This document shows, one piece after another, positions 44,854 to 53,786 of a stretch of DNA of 64,000 nucleotides (the stretch's first letter is position 1; each line of letters opens with the position of its first letter). Origin of the DNA: Steroidobacteraceae bacterium (lineage in GTDB: Bacteria > Pseudomonadota > Gammaproteobacteria > Steroidobacterales > Steroidobacteraceae); assembly GCA_041395505.1 (NCBI GenBank), contig JAWLAG010000001.1, positions 1,178,001 to 1,242,000 of the forward strand. The letters are read 5' to 3'. Below the pieces are notes generated by a model. It searched no databases and had not been told where the DNA came from. It saw only the letters and a list, made by a program, of their open reading frames with translations. The position numbers were made by a program, and so were the translations under genes.

Positions 44854-45567
44854 TCAGGCGCTACGATCGTTGTTGAGCGGCGTGATCGTCTCCTGCGCCG
44901 CGTCGACGAAGAATCGGCGCACCATCAATGCCTGCTGCAGACGACCGCCTCGAACGAAGGCCTGGTAGAGCAGGTCTTTCATGATCTCGAGCAACACGCC
45001 GGCCTGGTAGCTGTCGAGTATCGGCGGCGCATCGCGCGGATCGGCATCGCTGCCAAAGACCACGCGGCGCACGAGCGCGAAGCTGTCATCGTCGAGGTCC
45101 GCGAGCAGCTTCAGCTCGTTGAGCTGATCGAAGAGTTTCAACTTGCCCGACTCACCGACCTCGGCAAACGCGGTGTGCGCAACGCGTCGGCACATCATGG
45201 CAAAAGCCGTGAACGCGCCGGCGCTGTAACAATTGAGCGCTTCGCGGAAATAGAGCTCGATGCGCTCGGGCAGGTGGGTGAAGGAGAATTTCTCCTGCGC
45301 GCGCTCCACTTCCTCGAAGCCAGGCGCAAGCTCGATTCGCTGCGTGCTGTACATGCGTACGGCAAATCGCAGGAACAAGGGCGAGTTGCAGGCATCGCAG
45401 CGGAACACGACGCCGATCTTGGCCGGACGATGCCTGGATAGGTCGTCAAAACCGGGCACTGCCATCGGCGTGATGTGCGACACGACCTCGCAATGCGGAC
45501 AGGTGAGCGCAAGCACTGCCGCGTGGTCGTTGTGCAGCCTGCCGTGAGTGTCGATGTGCACTGACAT
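44854..45567 (-). CDS. Zinc-ribbon protein with DUF4145-like C-terminal domain
   Basis: The 237-residue product has two Cys pairs, CPHC and CDAC, about 40 residues apart, which together form a zinc ribbon. The C-terminal 120 residues are helical (NCYSAGAFTAFAMMCRRVAH and LLADLDDDSFALVRRVVFGS) and resemble DUF4145. ATG 45567 is chosen because the ribbon domain starts soon after; an extension to 45651 has an unlikely composition. It may sense or bind nucleic acid or ligand, but no function is known. It is convergent with purL, four bp apart. Confidence 0.6.
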   Translation of the reverse strand: MSVHIDTHGRLHNDHAAVLALTCPHCEVVSHITPMAVPGFDDLSRHRPAKIGVVFRCDACNSPLFLRFAVRMYSTQRIELAPGFEEVERAQEKFSFTHLPERIELYFREALNCYSAGAFTAFAMMCRRVAHTAFAEVGESGKLKLFDQLNELKLLADLDDDSFALVRRVVFGSDADPRDAPPILDSYQAGVLLEIMKDLLYQAFVRGGRLQQALMVRRFFVDAAQETITPLNNDRSA

Positions 45568-45676
45568 GTGTTCTTGTTCTGCTTGCACGGGCCCCTGGCG
45601 CCGTTGGGAGGAGCCTACCCCAAAGTGGCGCCGGCTGCTCGCCAGCACCACATCGGGCGCTTCACATAATCCGCCG

Positions 45677-47350
45677 TCAGCGGCTCAGCGGCTTGTAGCG
45701 GATACGGTGAGGTTGGGCAGCGGCATCGCCACAGCGTCGCTGGTAGTCCTCCATGTATTCCTGGAAGTTGCCTTCGAACCAGGCGACCTGCGAATCGCCC
45801 TCGAAGGCGAGAATATGTGTGGCGATGCGATCGAGGAACCAGCGGTCGTGCGAGATCACAACCGCACACCCTGGAAACGCGAGCAGCGCCTCCTCCAAAG
45901 CCCGAAGTGTCTCGACGTCGAGGTCGTTCGTTGGCTCATCGAGCAACAGGACATTGCCGCCGCTGCGCAGTACCTTTGCAAGGTGGACGCGGTTGCGCTC
46001 ACCGCCGGACAAATCGCCGATTCGCTGTTGCTGCTGCGTACCCTTGAAGTTGAATCGACCGACGTAACCGCGCGATGAGGTTTCGTAGTTGCCGACCTTC
46101 AGCATATCGAGTCCGCCGGAGATTTCCTCCCACACCGTCTTGCTGTCGTCCAGCGTCTGGCGGGACTGGTCGACATAGGCAAGCTTGACCGTCGGGCCAA
46201 CGCGGATTTCGCCGCCATCCGCCGGCTCGGCGCCGGTCAGCATCTTGAATAGCGTGGTCTTGCCGGCGCCGTTAGGACCTATGATCCCCACAATGCCGCC
46301 AGCCGGCAAATTGAAATTGAGATTGTCGATCAACAGGCGATCGCCGAAGCCCTTGCGAAGTCCGCGAGCCTCGATGACTAGCTCACCGAGTCGGTCACCT
46401 GGAGGGATGTAGATCTCGTTGGTTTCGTTGCGTTCCTGGAATTCGCGAGAGGACAGCTCCTCGTAGCGGGCGAGGCGCGCCTTGCTCTTGGCCCTGCGGG
46501 CCTTTGGATTCTGACGCACCCATTCGAGTTCGCGCTCCAGCATTTTGCGCAATCCCTCGCGTTCCCGCTCCTCGAGCGCGAGCCGCTTTTCCTTCTGTTC
46601 GAGCCAGGAGCTGTAATTGCCTTGCCAGGGTATACCGTGGCCGCGATCGAGTTCGAGGATCCACTGCGCCACGTTGTCGAGGAAATAGCGATCGTGCGTG
46701 ACTGCGATGACGGTACTCGGGTATTCCTCGAGATAGCGCTCGAGCCAGGCAACCGACTCGGCGTCAAGATGGTTGGTCGGTTCATCGAGCAGCAGCATAT
46801 CGGGCGCCGACAACAACAGCCGGCATAGCGCGATGCGGCGTTTCTCGCCACCCGAAAGCGTCCCGATGCGCGCTTCCCACGGCGGCAGGCGCAGGGCGTC
46901 GGCCGCGATCTCGAGTTTTCGCTCGAGTTCCCAGCCGCCGCTCGCGTCGATGGCGTCCTGAAGCTGCGCCTGTTCGGCCAGCAGCTTGTTCATTTCGTCA
47001 TCATCCATGGGCTCGGCAAACCGGTCACTGATGGCGTTGAAGCGTTCCAGCTGCCGGAACTGCTCGCCGATCCCCTCGACCACGACTTCACGAACGCTCA
47101 AGGCCGGGTCGAGTTCCGGTTCCTGTGGCAGGTAGCCGATGCGTATGCCGCTCTGAGGCCGCGCTTCGCCATCGATCTGGGAATCGATGCCCGCCATGAT
47201 GCGCAACAACGTCGATTTTCCCGCGCCGTTGAGTCCGAGCACGCCGATCTTGGCGCCCGGGAAGAAGGACAGGCTGATATCGCGCAGGATCGTGCGCTTC
47301 GGGGGTACCACTTTGGATACCCGGTTCATCGTGTATATGTACTGTGCCAT
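45677..47350 (-). CDS. ettA: Energy-dependent translational throttle protein EttA
   Basis: The ABC-F protein has two nucleotide-binding domains: GLNGAGKST and LSGGEKRRIALCRLLL, then GPNGAGKTT and LSGGERNRVHLAKVL, joined by an arm and linker (LEEREREGLRKMLERELEWV). The N-terminus MAQYIYTMNRVSKVVPPKRT is nearly that of E. coli EttA, which supports ATG 47350 over the Met four codons earlier. EttA binds the ribosomal E site and tunes translation to ADP/ATP. Length (557) is normal. Confidence 0.95.
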   Translation of the reverse strand: MAQYIYTMNRVSKVVPPKRTILRDISLSFFPGAKIGVLGLNGAGKSTLLRIMAGIDSQIDGEARPQSGIRIGYLPQEPELDPALSVREVVVEGIGEQFRQLERFNAISDRFAEPMDDDEMNKLLAEQAQLQDAIDASGGWELERKLEIAADALRLPPWEARIGTLSGGEKRRIALCRLLLSAPDMLLLDEPTNHLDAESVAWLERYLEEYPSTVIAVTHDRYFLDNVAQWILELDRGHGIPWQGNYSSWLEQKEKRLALEEREREGLRKMLERELEWVRQNPKARRAKSKARLARYEELSSREFQERNETNEIYIPPGDRLGELVIEARGLRKGFGDRLLIDNLNFNLPAGGIVGIIGPNGAGKTTLFKMLTGAEPADGGEIRVGPTVKLAYVDQSRQTLDDSKTVWEEISGGLDMLKVGNYETSSRGYVGRFNFKGTQQQQRIGDLSGGERNRVHLAKVLRSGGNVLLLDEPTNDLDVETLRALEEALLAFPGCAVVISHDRWFLDRIATHILAFEGDSQVAWFEGNFQEYMEDYQRRCGDAAAQPHRIRYKPLSR

Positions 47351-47473
47351 AGTGCCGCGCATTATGAGGGCCGCGCATTATGCGGCACCGCCACGCTCAA
47401 ATCGATGCCCATACCTCGGCCCGGCGCTGTGCTAGGCTTGTCGGCGCATGCGGCAATCCGGAGGCGGTGTCAT

Positions 47474-48436
47474 TTGCAGCCAGCCGATCAACCCGCCGGC
47501 CTGATGGTGGTCGCGGGCGCCGAGCTCGCCCGCTATGGCTTCGGCGACGGGCATCCCTTCGGCACCGACCGCCATGATGTATTCATGGCGGAATTCAATG
47601 CCCGCGGCCATGCGCGGCGCAGCATGCTCGAACCGCCGCGCATGGCCAGCGACGAAGAACTGGCAAGCTTTCACGATTCCGCGTACCTGCAACGCGTGCG
47701 GGAGCAGTCGCGCTCCGGGAGTGGCTATCTTGACGGTGGCGACACGCCGGCAATTCGCGGCATCTACGAAATCGCGGCCACCGCAGTCGGGGCGACGCTG
47801 ACCGCGCTCGAGGGCCTGATGTCCGGCAAATGCCGGCGCGCATTCGTGCCGATTGCAGGTCTCCATCATGCAGCGCGCGGCCATGCCTCCGGATTCTGCG
47901 TATTCAACGACTGTGGCGTCGCGATCGAGCAGTTGCGCAGGCGCTATGGCGTGCGTCGTGTCGCGTATGTCGACATCGACGCCCATCATGGCGACGGCGT
48001 GTACTACGCGTTCGAAAACGATCCTGAATTGATATTCGCTGACCTGCACGAAGATGGGCGCTATTTGTTTCCCGGAACCGGCCATGCCGAGGAGTGCGGC
48101 CAGGGCGCGGCTGCGGGCACCAAACTCAACCTGCCGCTGCCCCCGGGGGCAGACGATGCACAATTCGCGCTCCTGTGGCCGCGGGTGCTGGATCATCTGC
48201 GCAAATTCTCCCCGGAATTCATCATCCTGCAGTGCGGTGCCGACAGCCTGTCGGGCGATCCGATCACCCATCTGGCCCTTTCCGCCGCCTCTCATGCCCG
48301 CGCAGCACGCGATCTCGCGGTGCTTGCCGACGAATTTGCCCGTGGCCGGTTATTGGCGACCGGCGGCGGAGGCTACAGCCGGCGCAACATAGCTGTGGCA
48401 TGGAATGAGGTCGTAGGGGCACTCCTCGATAGCTAA
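47474..48436 (+). CDS. Histone-deacetylase-family hydrolase (AcuC-like)
   Basis: The protein has the class II deacetylase signatures: GLHHAARGHASGFCVFND, YVDIDAHHGDGVYYAFEND (zinc-binding D and H), LQCGADSLSGDPITHL and GGGGYSRRN. It deacetylates lysine, polyamines or acetyl-CoA synthetase. I choose TTG 47474, with GGAGG nine nt upstream; ATG 47504 would remove ten residues. It precedes glyA by 27 bp and may share a transcript. Confidence 0.88.
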   Translation: MQPADQPAGLMVVAGAELARYGFGDGHPFGTDRHDVFMAEFNARGHARRSMLEPPRMASDEELASFHDSAYLQRVREQSRSGSGYLDGGDTPAIRGIYEIAATAVGATLTALEGLMSGKCRRAFVPIAGLHHAARGHASGFCVFNDCGVAIEQLRRRYGVRRVAYVDIDAHHGDGVYYAFENDPELIFADLHEDGRYLFPGTGHAEECGQGAAAGTKLNLPLPPGADDAQFALLWPRVLDHLRKFSPEFIILQCGADSLSGDPITHLALSAASHARAARDLAVLADEFARGRLLATGGGGYSRRNIAVAWNEVVGALLDS

Positions 48437-48463
48437 AAGCCGTCCTTTCGGTAGAATTGCGCC

Positions 48464-49720
48464 ATGTTTCCCCGTGACATGACCATTTCGGGATTCGATC
48501 CCGATCTCGCCGCTGCTATTGCCGCGGAACAGCAACGCCAGGAAGATCACATCGAGTTGATCGCGTCGGAAAACTACGTAAGTCCCCGGGTGCTCGAGGC
48601 GCAGGGCTCGGTGCTCACCAACAAGTACGCGGAAGGCTATCCCGGCAAGCGTTACTACGGTGGCTGCGAGTTCGTCGATGTAGCCGAACGGCTCGCCATC
48701 GAGCGCGCCTGCCGCCTGTTCGGAGCCGATTACGCCAATGTGCAGCCGCATTCGGGTTCGCAGGCGAACGCAGCCGCCTATCTGGCGCTCGTGGCTCCGG
48801 GAGACACGATACTCGGCATGAGCCTGGATCATGGCGGCCATCTTACGCACGGCGCGAAAGTGAACTTCTCCGGCAAACTGTTTCACGCCGTTCAATACGG
48901 TATCCGGCCCGACGATGGCCTCATTGATTACGACGAAGTTGCGCGACTCGCGCGGGAGTCGCGGCCGAAGCTGATCGTTGCCGGCTTCTCGGCATATTCA
49001 CGCACCATCGACTGGTCGCGGTTCCGGGCGATTGCCGACGAGGTCGGCGCCTACCTGATGGTCGACATGGCGCACGTCGCGGGTCTGGTCGCGGCCGGGC
49101 TATACCCGAATCCGGTGCCCCATGCCGATGTCGTCACCACCACGACCCACAAGACGCTGCGGGGCCCGCGTGGCGGATTGATACTCGCGCGCGCCAACGA
49201 AACGCTGACCAGGAAATTCAACTCGTTGATTTTTCCGGGAACCCAGGGCGGTCCACTGATGCACGTCATCGCCGCCAAGGCGGTCGCGCTGCTCGAGGCA
49301 CTGCAACCCGACTTCAAGCGCTACCAGCAGCGTGTGCTCGCCAATGCGCGGGCGATGGCGCAGCGTTTGCAGGAGCGCGGCTTCGAAATCATATCCGGTG
49401 GCACCGACAACCACCTGTTCCTGCTGAGCCTGGTCGGACGTGAGATCACCGGCAAGGAGGCGGATGCCGCGCTCGGCCTGGCGCACATCACAGTCAACAA
49501 GAATGCCGTACCCAATGATCCGCGACCGCCTGCCATATCGAGCGGCCTGCGGATTGGTTCGCCGGCGGCCACGACCCGGGGCTTCGACACGGCCGAATGC
49601 GTGCAAGTCGCAGACTGGATGGCAGCCGTGCTCGATTCAGGCGGCGCGACGTCCGCGGTGGAGCGCGTGCGTGCAGAAGTCACGGCGCTGTGTCGCAAGT
49701 TCCCGGTATATACCGACTGA
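48464..49720 (+). CDS. glyA: Serine hydroxymethyltransferase
   Basis: The 418-residue PLP enzyme makes glycine and 5,10-methylene-THF from serine. Signatures include HIELIASENYVSPRVLEAQG, KYAEGYPGKRYYGGCE, the PLP lysine region VVTTTTHKTLRGPRGG, and SGGTDNHLFLLSL. Start ATG 48464 fits the family. It heads the nrdR-riboflavin group, nrdR following after 21 bp. Confidence 0.97.
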   Translation: MFPRDMTISGFDPDLAAAIAAEQQRQEDHIELIASENYVSPRVLEAQGSVLTNKYAEGYPGKRYYGGCEFVDVAERLAIERACRLFGADYANVQPHSGSQANAAAYLALVAPGDTILGMSLDHGGHLTHGAKVNFSGKLFHAVQYGIRPDDGLIDYDEVARLARESRPKLIVAGFSAYSRTIDWSRFRAIADEVGAYLMVDMAHVAGLVAAGLYPNPVPHADVVTTTTHKTLRGPRGGLILARANETLTRKFNSLIFPGTQGGPLMHVIAAKAVALLEALQPDFKRYQQRVLANARAMAQRLQERGFEIISGGTDNHLFLLSLVGREITGKEADAALGLAHITVNKNAVPNDPRPPAISSGLRIGSPAATTRGFDTAECVQVADWMAAVLDSGGATSAVERVRAEVTALCRKFPVYTD

Positions 49721-49741
49721 TGTCGCAGCTGCCTGTCGTCA

Positions 49742-50266
49742 ATGCACTGCCCCTTTTGCAGTCACGAGGAAACCAAGGTCATTGACTCGCGGCTGGCGGC
49801 GGACGGCAGCCAGGTTCGACGTCGTCGCGAATGCCTTTCCTGCGGCGAGCGCTACACGACCTTTGAGGCGGCCGTGCTCGTCATGCCTGTCATCGTCAAG
49901 AGCGATAAGAGCCGAGAGCCATTCGACGAGCGCAAGTTGCGCGATGGCCTGCACCGCGCGTTGCAGAAACGCCCGGTTGGCGAGGAAGCGTTCGAAGAGT
50001 CCGTCAATCGCATCGGTCGTAAGCTCCGCGTCCTCGGCGAGCGGGAGGTCGAGTCGCGCCTGGTGGGGGAGATGGTCATGGATGAACTTCGTCAACTCGA
50101 CGAAGTAGCCTACGTGCGTTTTGCCTCGGTCTACCGGCGCTTCCAGGACGCCGATGCATTTCGCGACGAAGTCGAGCGACTGAAGAAACGAGTCGCGCCG
50201 GCGAGCGATGAGCGGCAGCTGCCACTGCTGCCCAATGGCAAGCGACCGGGCCGGCGCAAGCCATGA
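49742..50266 (+). CDS. nrdR: Transcriptional repressor NrdR
   Basis: The 174-residue protein starts with the zinc ribbon MHCPFC...ECLSCGERYTTFE and continues with the ATP-cone domain (VKSDKSREPFDERKLRDGLH). It represses ribonucleotide-reductase operons when dATP is high. Its stop codon overlaps the ribD start (ATGA), and glyA-nrdR-ribD is a typical gammaproteobacterial order. Confidence 0.97.
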   Translation: MHCPFCSHEETKVIDSRLAADGSQVRRRRECLSCGERYTTFEAAVLVMPVIVKSDKSREPFDERKLRDGLHRALQKRPVGEEAFEESVNRIGRKLRVLGEREVESRLVGEMVMDELRQLDEVAYVRFASVYRRFQDADAFRDEVERLKKRVAPASDERQLPLLPNGKRPGRRKP

Positions 50267-51372
50267 GTTCCTTCTCCGACTTCGATCGGCAGTGCATGCA
50301 GCGCGCACTTGAGCTCGCGGCGCGCGGCATCGGCACGACGGATCCCAATCCGCGTGTTGGTTGCGTGATCGCGCGCGATGGCGCCGTCATCGCCGAAGGC
50401 TGGCATGAAGCCGCGGGGCAGCCGCACGCCGAAGCGATCGCGCTGGCGGCGGCAGGTACCCGTGCTGCGGGAGCCACGCTCTACGTGACGCTCGAGCCTT
50501 GCGCACACCATGGCCGAACACCGCCTTGCACGGAGGCGATCATCGGCTCGCGGGTGGGGCGTGTCATCTACGCCATCGCAGATCCGAACCCGAAAGTGGT
50601 CGGTGGTGGCGCGCAGCTTTTGATGCGCGCCGGTATCGAGGTAGCGTGTGGACTGTTGGCGGAGGCGGCAAGCGAGCTCAACGTCGGATTCCTCCGCCGC
50701 ATGCGCGCGGGCCGGCCCTGGGTGCGTCTGAAGATTGGCGCGAGTCTCGATGGGCGCACTGCGCTCGCCAATGGCGCGAGTCACTGGATCACCAGCGAGG
50801 AGGCGCGCGCCGACGTTCAGTTGTGGCGTGCGCGCAGCGGTGCCGTGATGACCGGCGTGGGCACCGTGCTGGCAGATGATCCGCGTCTCAACGTACGCAG
50901 TCCGGGCAAGGTGGGCCGACAACCGCTGCGCGTGATCCTCGACAGCCACTTGTCGACGCCGCCGAGTGCCGCTGTGTTTTCGCAAGCCGGCGCCGTGCAC
51001 ATCTTCACCGTGACCAGTGATTCGGCCCTCAGCCGACCGTTACAGGACCGCGGGGCAACGGTCGAAGTGGTGATTCCCGCGGCAGATGGGCGGGTGAACC
51101 TTGCCGCCGTCCTGTCACGCCTGGCGGAACTCGAAACCAACGAGTTGTTGGTCGAAGCGGGCAGCCGTCTCGCCGGCACGCTGGTCGGTGCCGGGCTCGT
51201 GGACGAGCTGTTGCTGTATATTGCGCCAACCCTGCTCGGTTCAGACGCGCGGCCGTTGGCGACAATGCCGCCGCTCGCTGCGCTGGGCGAGGCGCCGCAC
51301 TACGCACTGATCGACCACGTCCAGGTCGGTCCCGACCTGCGGCTGCGATTACGCCAGGCGGAGCATGGTTGA
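50263..51372 (+). CDS. ribD: Bifunctional diaminohydroxyphosphoribosylaminopyrimidine deaminase / reductase
   Basis: The N-terminal half is a zinc deaminase (PHAEAIAL, CAHHGRTPPC) and the C-terminal half an NADPH reductase (LKIGASLDGRTALANGASHW, LDSHLSTPPSAAVFSQ). It carries out the second and third steps of riboflavin synthesis. The 369-residue length is normal. It overlaps both neighbours by a few bases, showing tight coupling. Confidence 0.96.
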   Translation: MSSFSDFDRQCMQRALELAARGIGTTDPNPRVGCVIARDGAVIAEGWHEAAGQPHAEAIALAAAGTRAAGATLYVTLEPCAHHGRTPPCTEAIIGSRVGRVIYAIADPNPKVVGGGAQLLMRAGIEVACGLLAEAASELNVGFLRRMRAGRPWVRLKIGASLDGRTALANGASHWITSEEARADVQLWRARSGAVMTGVGTVLADDPRLNVRSPGKVGRQPLRVILDSHLSTPPSAAVFSQAGAVHIFTVTSDSALSRPLQDRGATVEVVIPAADGRVNLAAVLSRLAELETNELLVEAGSRLAGTLVGAGLVDELLLYIAPTLLGSDARPLATMPPLAALGEAPHYALIDHVQVGPDLRLRLRQAEHG

Positions 51373-51977
51373 TGTTCACCGGTATTATCAGATCGATCGG
51401 CGAGGTGACGAAGCTCGAGCAACGTGGCGCCGATGCCACGCTCGATTTTTCGGTTGGTACCCTTGACCTGTCGGCGGCTCAGTTGGGCGACAGCATCAGC
51501 GTCAATGGCGTATGTCTTACTGTCACTCGACTGGGCGCAGCGCATTTTGCCGCCGATGTGTCGGCCGAGACGCTTGCCTGCACGACGGCAGCCCGATGGC
51601 GCGCGGGACGACGCGTAAACCTCGAGCCGGCGCTGCGTGCCGGCGAGGCACTGGGTGGCCATCTGGTCAGCGGTCATGTCGATGGCACCGGCCGGCTGGC
51701 GTCTATCGAGGCCGATGGCCGGTCGTTGCGCCTCGAAATCGCGGTACCGGATACATTGCGGCGCTACGTTTGCCAGAAAGGCTCCATTTGCATCGACGGC
51801 GTCAGTCTCACGGTCAATTCGCTGTCCGGCGAATGCGTTTCGCTGTGTATCATCCCGCACACGCTGTCGATGACGACATTGGGTGACCTTGAAGTTGGCG
51901 ATGAGGTCAACATCGAGGTCGATCAGATCGCCCGGTATGTCGAGCGTCTACTTGGTGCCAACGAAAGTGATGCGTGA
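51372..51977 (+). CDS. ribE: Riboflavin synthase, alpha chain
   Basis: The 202-residue protein has two lumazine-binding repeats: MFTGIIRSIGEVTKLEQRGA with VNGVCLTVTRLG, and GGHLVSGHVDGTGRLASIEA with SICIDGVSLTVNSLSG. It joins two 6,7-dimethyl-8-ribityllumazine molecules into riboflavin. ATG 51372 overlaps the ribD stop, and its own stop overlaps the ribB start. Confidence 0.96.
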   Translation: MFTGIIRSIGEVTKLEQRGADATLDFSVGTLDLSAAQLGDSISVNGVCLTVTRLGAAHFAADVSAETLACTTAARWRAGRRVNLEPALRAGEALGGHLVSGHVDGTGRLASIEADGRSLRLEIAVPDTLRRYVCQKGSICIDGVSLTVNSLSGECVSLCIIPHTLSMTTLGDLEVGDEVNIEVDQIARYVERLLGANESDA

Positions 51978-53104
51978 TGAGTGAATTCGATTCCATCCCG
52001 GATATTCTCGAGGACATCCGCAAAGGTCGCATGGTCGTCATCGTCGATGACGAGCAGCGCGAGAACGAGGGCGATCTCGTCATGGCGGCGAGCCTCGTGC
52101 GTCCCGAAGATATCAATTTCATGGCGCGCTACGGGCGCGGCCTCATTTGCCTGACATTGACGCGGGAACGTTGCCGCCGACTGCGGTTGCCGCTCATGGT
52201 GCAGGAAACCGATCGCGATCGGCGCACCAATTTCACGATTTCAATCGAAGCGGCGGAAGGCGTTACCACGGGCATTTCCGCATACGATCGCGCCCATACG
52301 GTGCGTGTGGCCGTTGCGGCCGAAGCGCGTCCAGAGGACCTGCGCCAGCCGGGTCACGTTTTTCCGATCATGGCGCAACCAGGCGGTGTACTCACCCGCG
52401 CGGGTCACACCGAAGCGGGCTGCGACCTGACGCGTCTCGCGGGCCTGGAACCTGCTGCCGTCATCGTCGAAATCATGAACGAAGACGGCACCATGGCGCG
52501 ACGCAATGATCTCGTGGCTTTTGCCAGGGAACACAAGCTGCGGATCGGTACGATAGCGGACCTGATCCGCTATCGCCTTCGCAACGAGCGCTCGGTGGAG
52601 CGAGTCGCCGACCGGCCGATAGAAACCGAAAACGGAGCGTTCCACCTGTATGTGTACCAGGATCATGTTCACCGCGAGGTGCACCTCGCCCTGGTACATG
52701 GTCGTATCACCGACAAGACGACGCCGCTTGTTCGCGTGCATCTCATCGATACCTTGCGCGACGTGGTCGGAGTCAAAGTCCATGACCGCGCCTGGACCCT
52801 GCGCGCAGCCCTTGAACGCATTGCCGAGGAGGACGCCGGGGTCATCGTCCTGTTGCGCGGCCTCGAGTCGCCGCGCGATCTCATTGCCTCGTTGCAGGGA
52901 CTTGCGAGCGACAGCGGCGAGGTCAACGTGACCGAGCATGCTGTAGCGCTCGATGACAACCCGGTGCTGCGTACCTATGGCATTGGTGCCCAGATACTCA
53001 AGGATCTCGGCGTGCGCCGCATGCGCGTGCTGTCCGCGCCCAAGCAAATGCTGGGTATAGCCGCCTTCGACCTGGAAATCGTGGGTTACAACGACGAAAC
53101 CTGA
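51977..53104 (+). CDS. ribB: 3,4-Dihydroxy-2-butanone 4-phosphate synthase with degenerate GTP-cyclohydrolase II-like domain
   Basis: The N-terminal 200 residues are an intact RibB (VIVDDEQRENEGDLVMAASL, RAGHTEAGCDLTRLAGL). The C-terminal part has a RibA-like shape (LVRVHLIDTLRDVVGVKVHD, EEDAGVIVLLRG, LKDLGVRRMRVLSAPKQ). But the three zinc cysteines and the catalytic E-C-L-T-G-D / R-C-D-C-G segment are gone, as in the described RibBX form. GTP cyclohydrolase II must come from another gene. ATG 51977 overlaps the ribE stop. Confidence 0.93.
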   Translation: MSEFDSIPDILEDIRKGRMVVIVDDEQRENEGDLVMAASLVRPEDINFMARYGRGLICLTLTRERCRRLRLPLMVQETDRDRRTNFTISIEAAEGVTTGISAYDRAHTVRVAVAAEARPEDLRQPGHVFPIMAQPGGVLTRAGHTEAGCDLTRLAGLEPAAVIVEIMNEDGTMARRNDLVAFAREHKLRIGTIADLIRYRLRNERSVERVADRPIETENGAFHLYVYQDHVHREVHLALVHGRITDKTTPLVRVHLIDTLRDVVGVKVHDRAWTLRAALERIAEEDAGVIVLLRGLESPRDLIASLQGLASDSGEVNVTEHAVALDDNPVLRTYGIGAQILKDLGVRRMRVLSAPKQMLGIAAFDLEIVGYNDET

Positions 53105-53142
53105 CGATCACCGCGACCTGCAGGGCGCCCGTCGGTAAACGC

Positions 53143-53148
53143 TATAAT
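53143..53148 (+). promoter_or_regulatory. TATAAT box before ribH leader
   Basis: TATAAT lies 39 bp after the ribB stop. No clear -35 is seen at the right spacing. Together with the structured leader it suggests that ribH-nusB-thiL may have its own promoter. Confidence 0.4.
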
Positions 53149-53170
53149 TGCTGGAGCCCGGCTGCATGAC

Positions 53171-53303
53171 CTCACGTGGCCGCAAAGCGGCCTCGCGAAT
53201 GCCCCGGAAGGAGCGAGAAGTGAAGTTGGTCATTCAAAATGAGCGACGAGCGACGCCCTGGGGCAACCGCTTGGTTGCGGGCGGCTCACGTGGGATTAAT
53301 TGA
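53171..53303 (+). other. Structured ribH leader region (unidentified)
   Basis: The stretch between ribB and ribH holds GGCCGC-AAA-GCGGCC (53178-53192), TCATT-CAA-AATGA (53230-53242) and GCAACC-GCTT-GGTTGC (53263-53278). In addition, CTCACGTGG (53171) and CTCACGTGGG (53285) can pair over a long range, closing a multi-helix RNA. It matches no riboswitch I know; in particular the FMN aptamer core is absent. Confidence 0.5.
53220..53303 (+). CDS. Possible 27-residue leader peptide upstream of ribH
   Basis: GTG at 53220 has AAGGAG six nt upstream, a better ribosome site than that of ribH itself. The frame of 27 codons starts MKLVIQNERR, has W14 and ends SRGIN, then TGA at 53301-53303, 12 bp before the ribH start. 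Codon choice is like that of the neighbours. It overlaps the last two hairpins, so translation would change the RNA fold. A regulatory leader or a small protein are both possible; it may also be chance. Confidence 0.45.
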   Translation: MKLVIQNERRATPWGNRLVAGGSRGIN

Positions 53304-53315
53304 GATACGTTCCAG

Positions 53316-53786
53316 GTGAACAAGACCTACCACAACCTGCCCGGCCTCGATGCCAGCGGGGCGAAAGTGCACGTTGTCGCTGCGCGCTTCAACGACGAGA
53401 TCGTCGAACGTTTGCTGCAGGGCGCAACCCAGACTTGGCAACGACTTGGAGGCCGCGCGGACGGCTTGCTGGTCAGCCGTGTTCCCGGTGCATTCGAACT
53501 ACCGGTCGCCGCCAGCGCCATCGCAAGGCGCTATGCGCCGGACGCCATCGTGGCACTCGGCTGCGTCATCCGAGGCGACACTGCGCACTTCGAATATGTT
53601 GCCGGTCAATGTGCGGCAGGTCTCATGCGGGTTAGCCTCGATAGTGGGGTGCCCGTCATCTTTGGTGTGTTGACTGTCGATACCTTCGAGCAGGCCGCCG
53701 CGCGTGCGCAGCCGGGTGAGGGCAACAAAGGCGGCGAAGCGATGGCCGCGGCCATCGAGATGATGCAGGTCCTGAGAAAGACCTGA
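53316..53786 (+). CDS. ribH: 6,7-Dimethyl-8-ribityllumazine synthase
   Basis: The 156-residue protein has the family blocks VVAARFNDEIVERLLQGA, VPGAFELPVAASAIAR, LGCVIRGDTAHFEYVA (catalytic H) and GNKGGEAM. It condenses the RibB product with the RibD product and self-assembles into shells. The start is GTG 53316, with only a weak ribosome site. nusB starts directly after its stop. Confidence 0.95.
   Translation: MNKTYHNLPGLDASGAKVHVVAARFNDEIVERLLQGATQTWQRLGGRADGLLVSRVPGAFELPVAASAIARRYAPDAIVALGCVIRGDTAHFEYVAGQCAAGLMRVSLDSGVPVIFGVLTVDTFEQAAARAQPGEGNKGGEAMAAAIEMMQVLRKT

Noticed and set aside
53143..53316. FMN riboswitch before ribH
   Set aside because: The conserved FMN aptamer core (A-G-G-G..., C-C-C-A-C-C-G-G-C-G-G-T-type segments) is not present.
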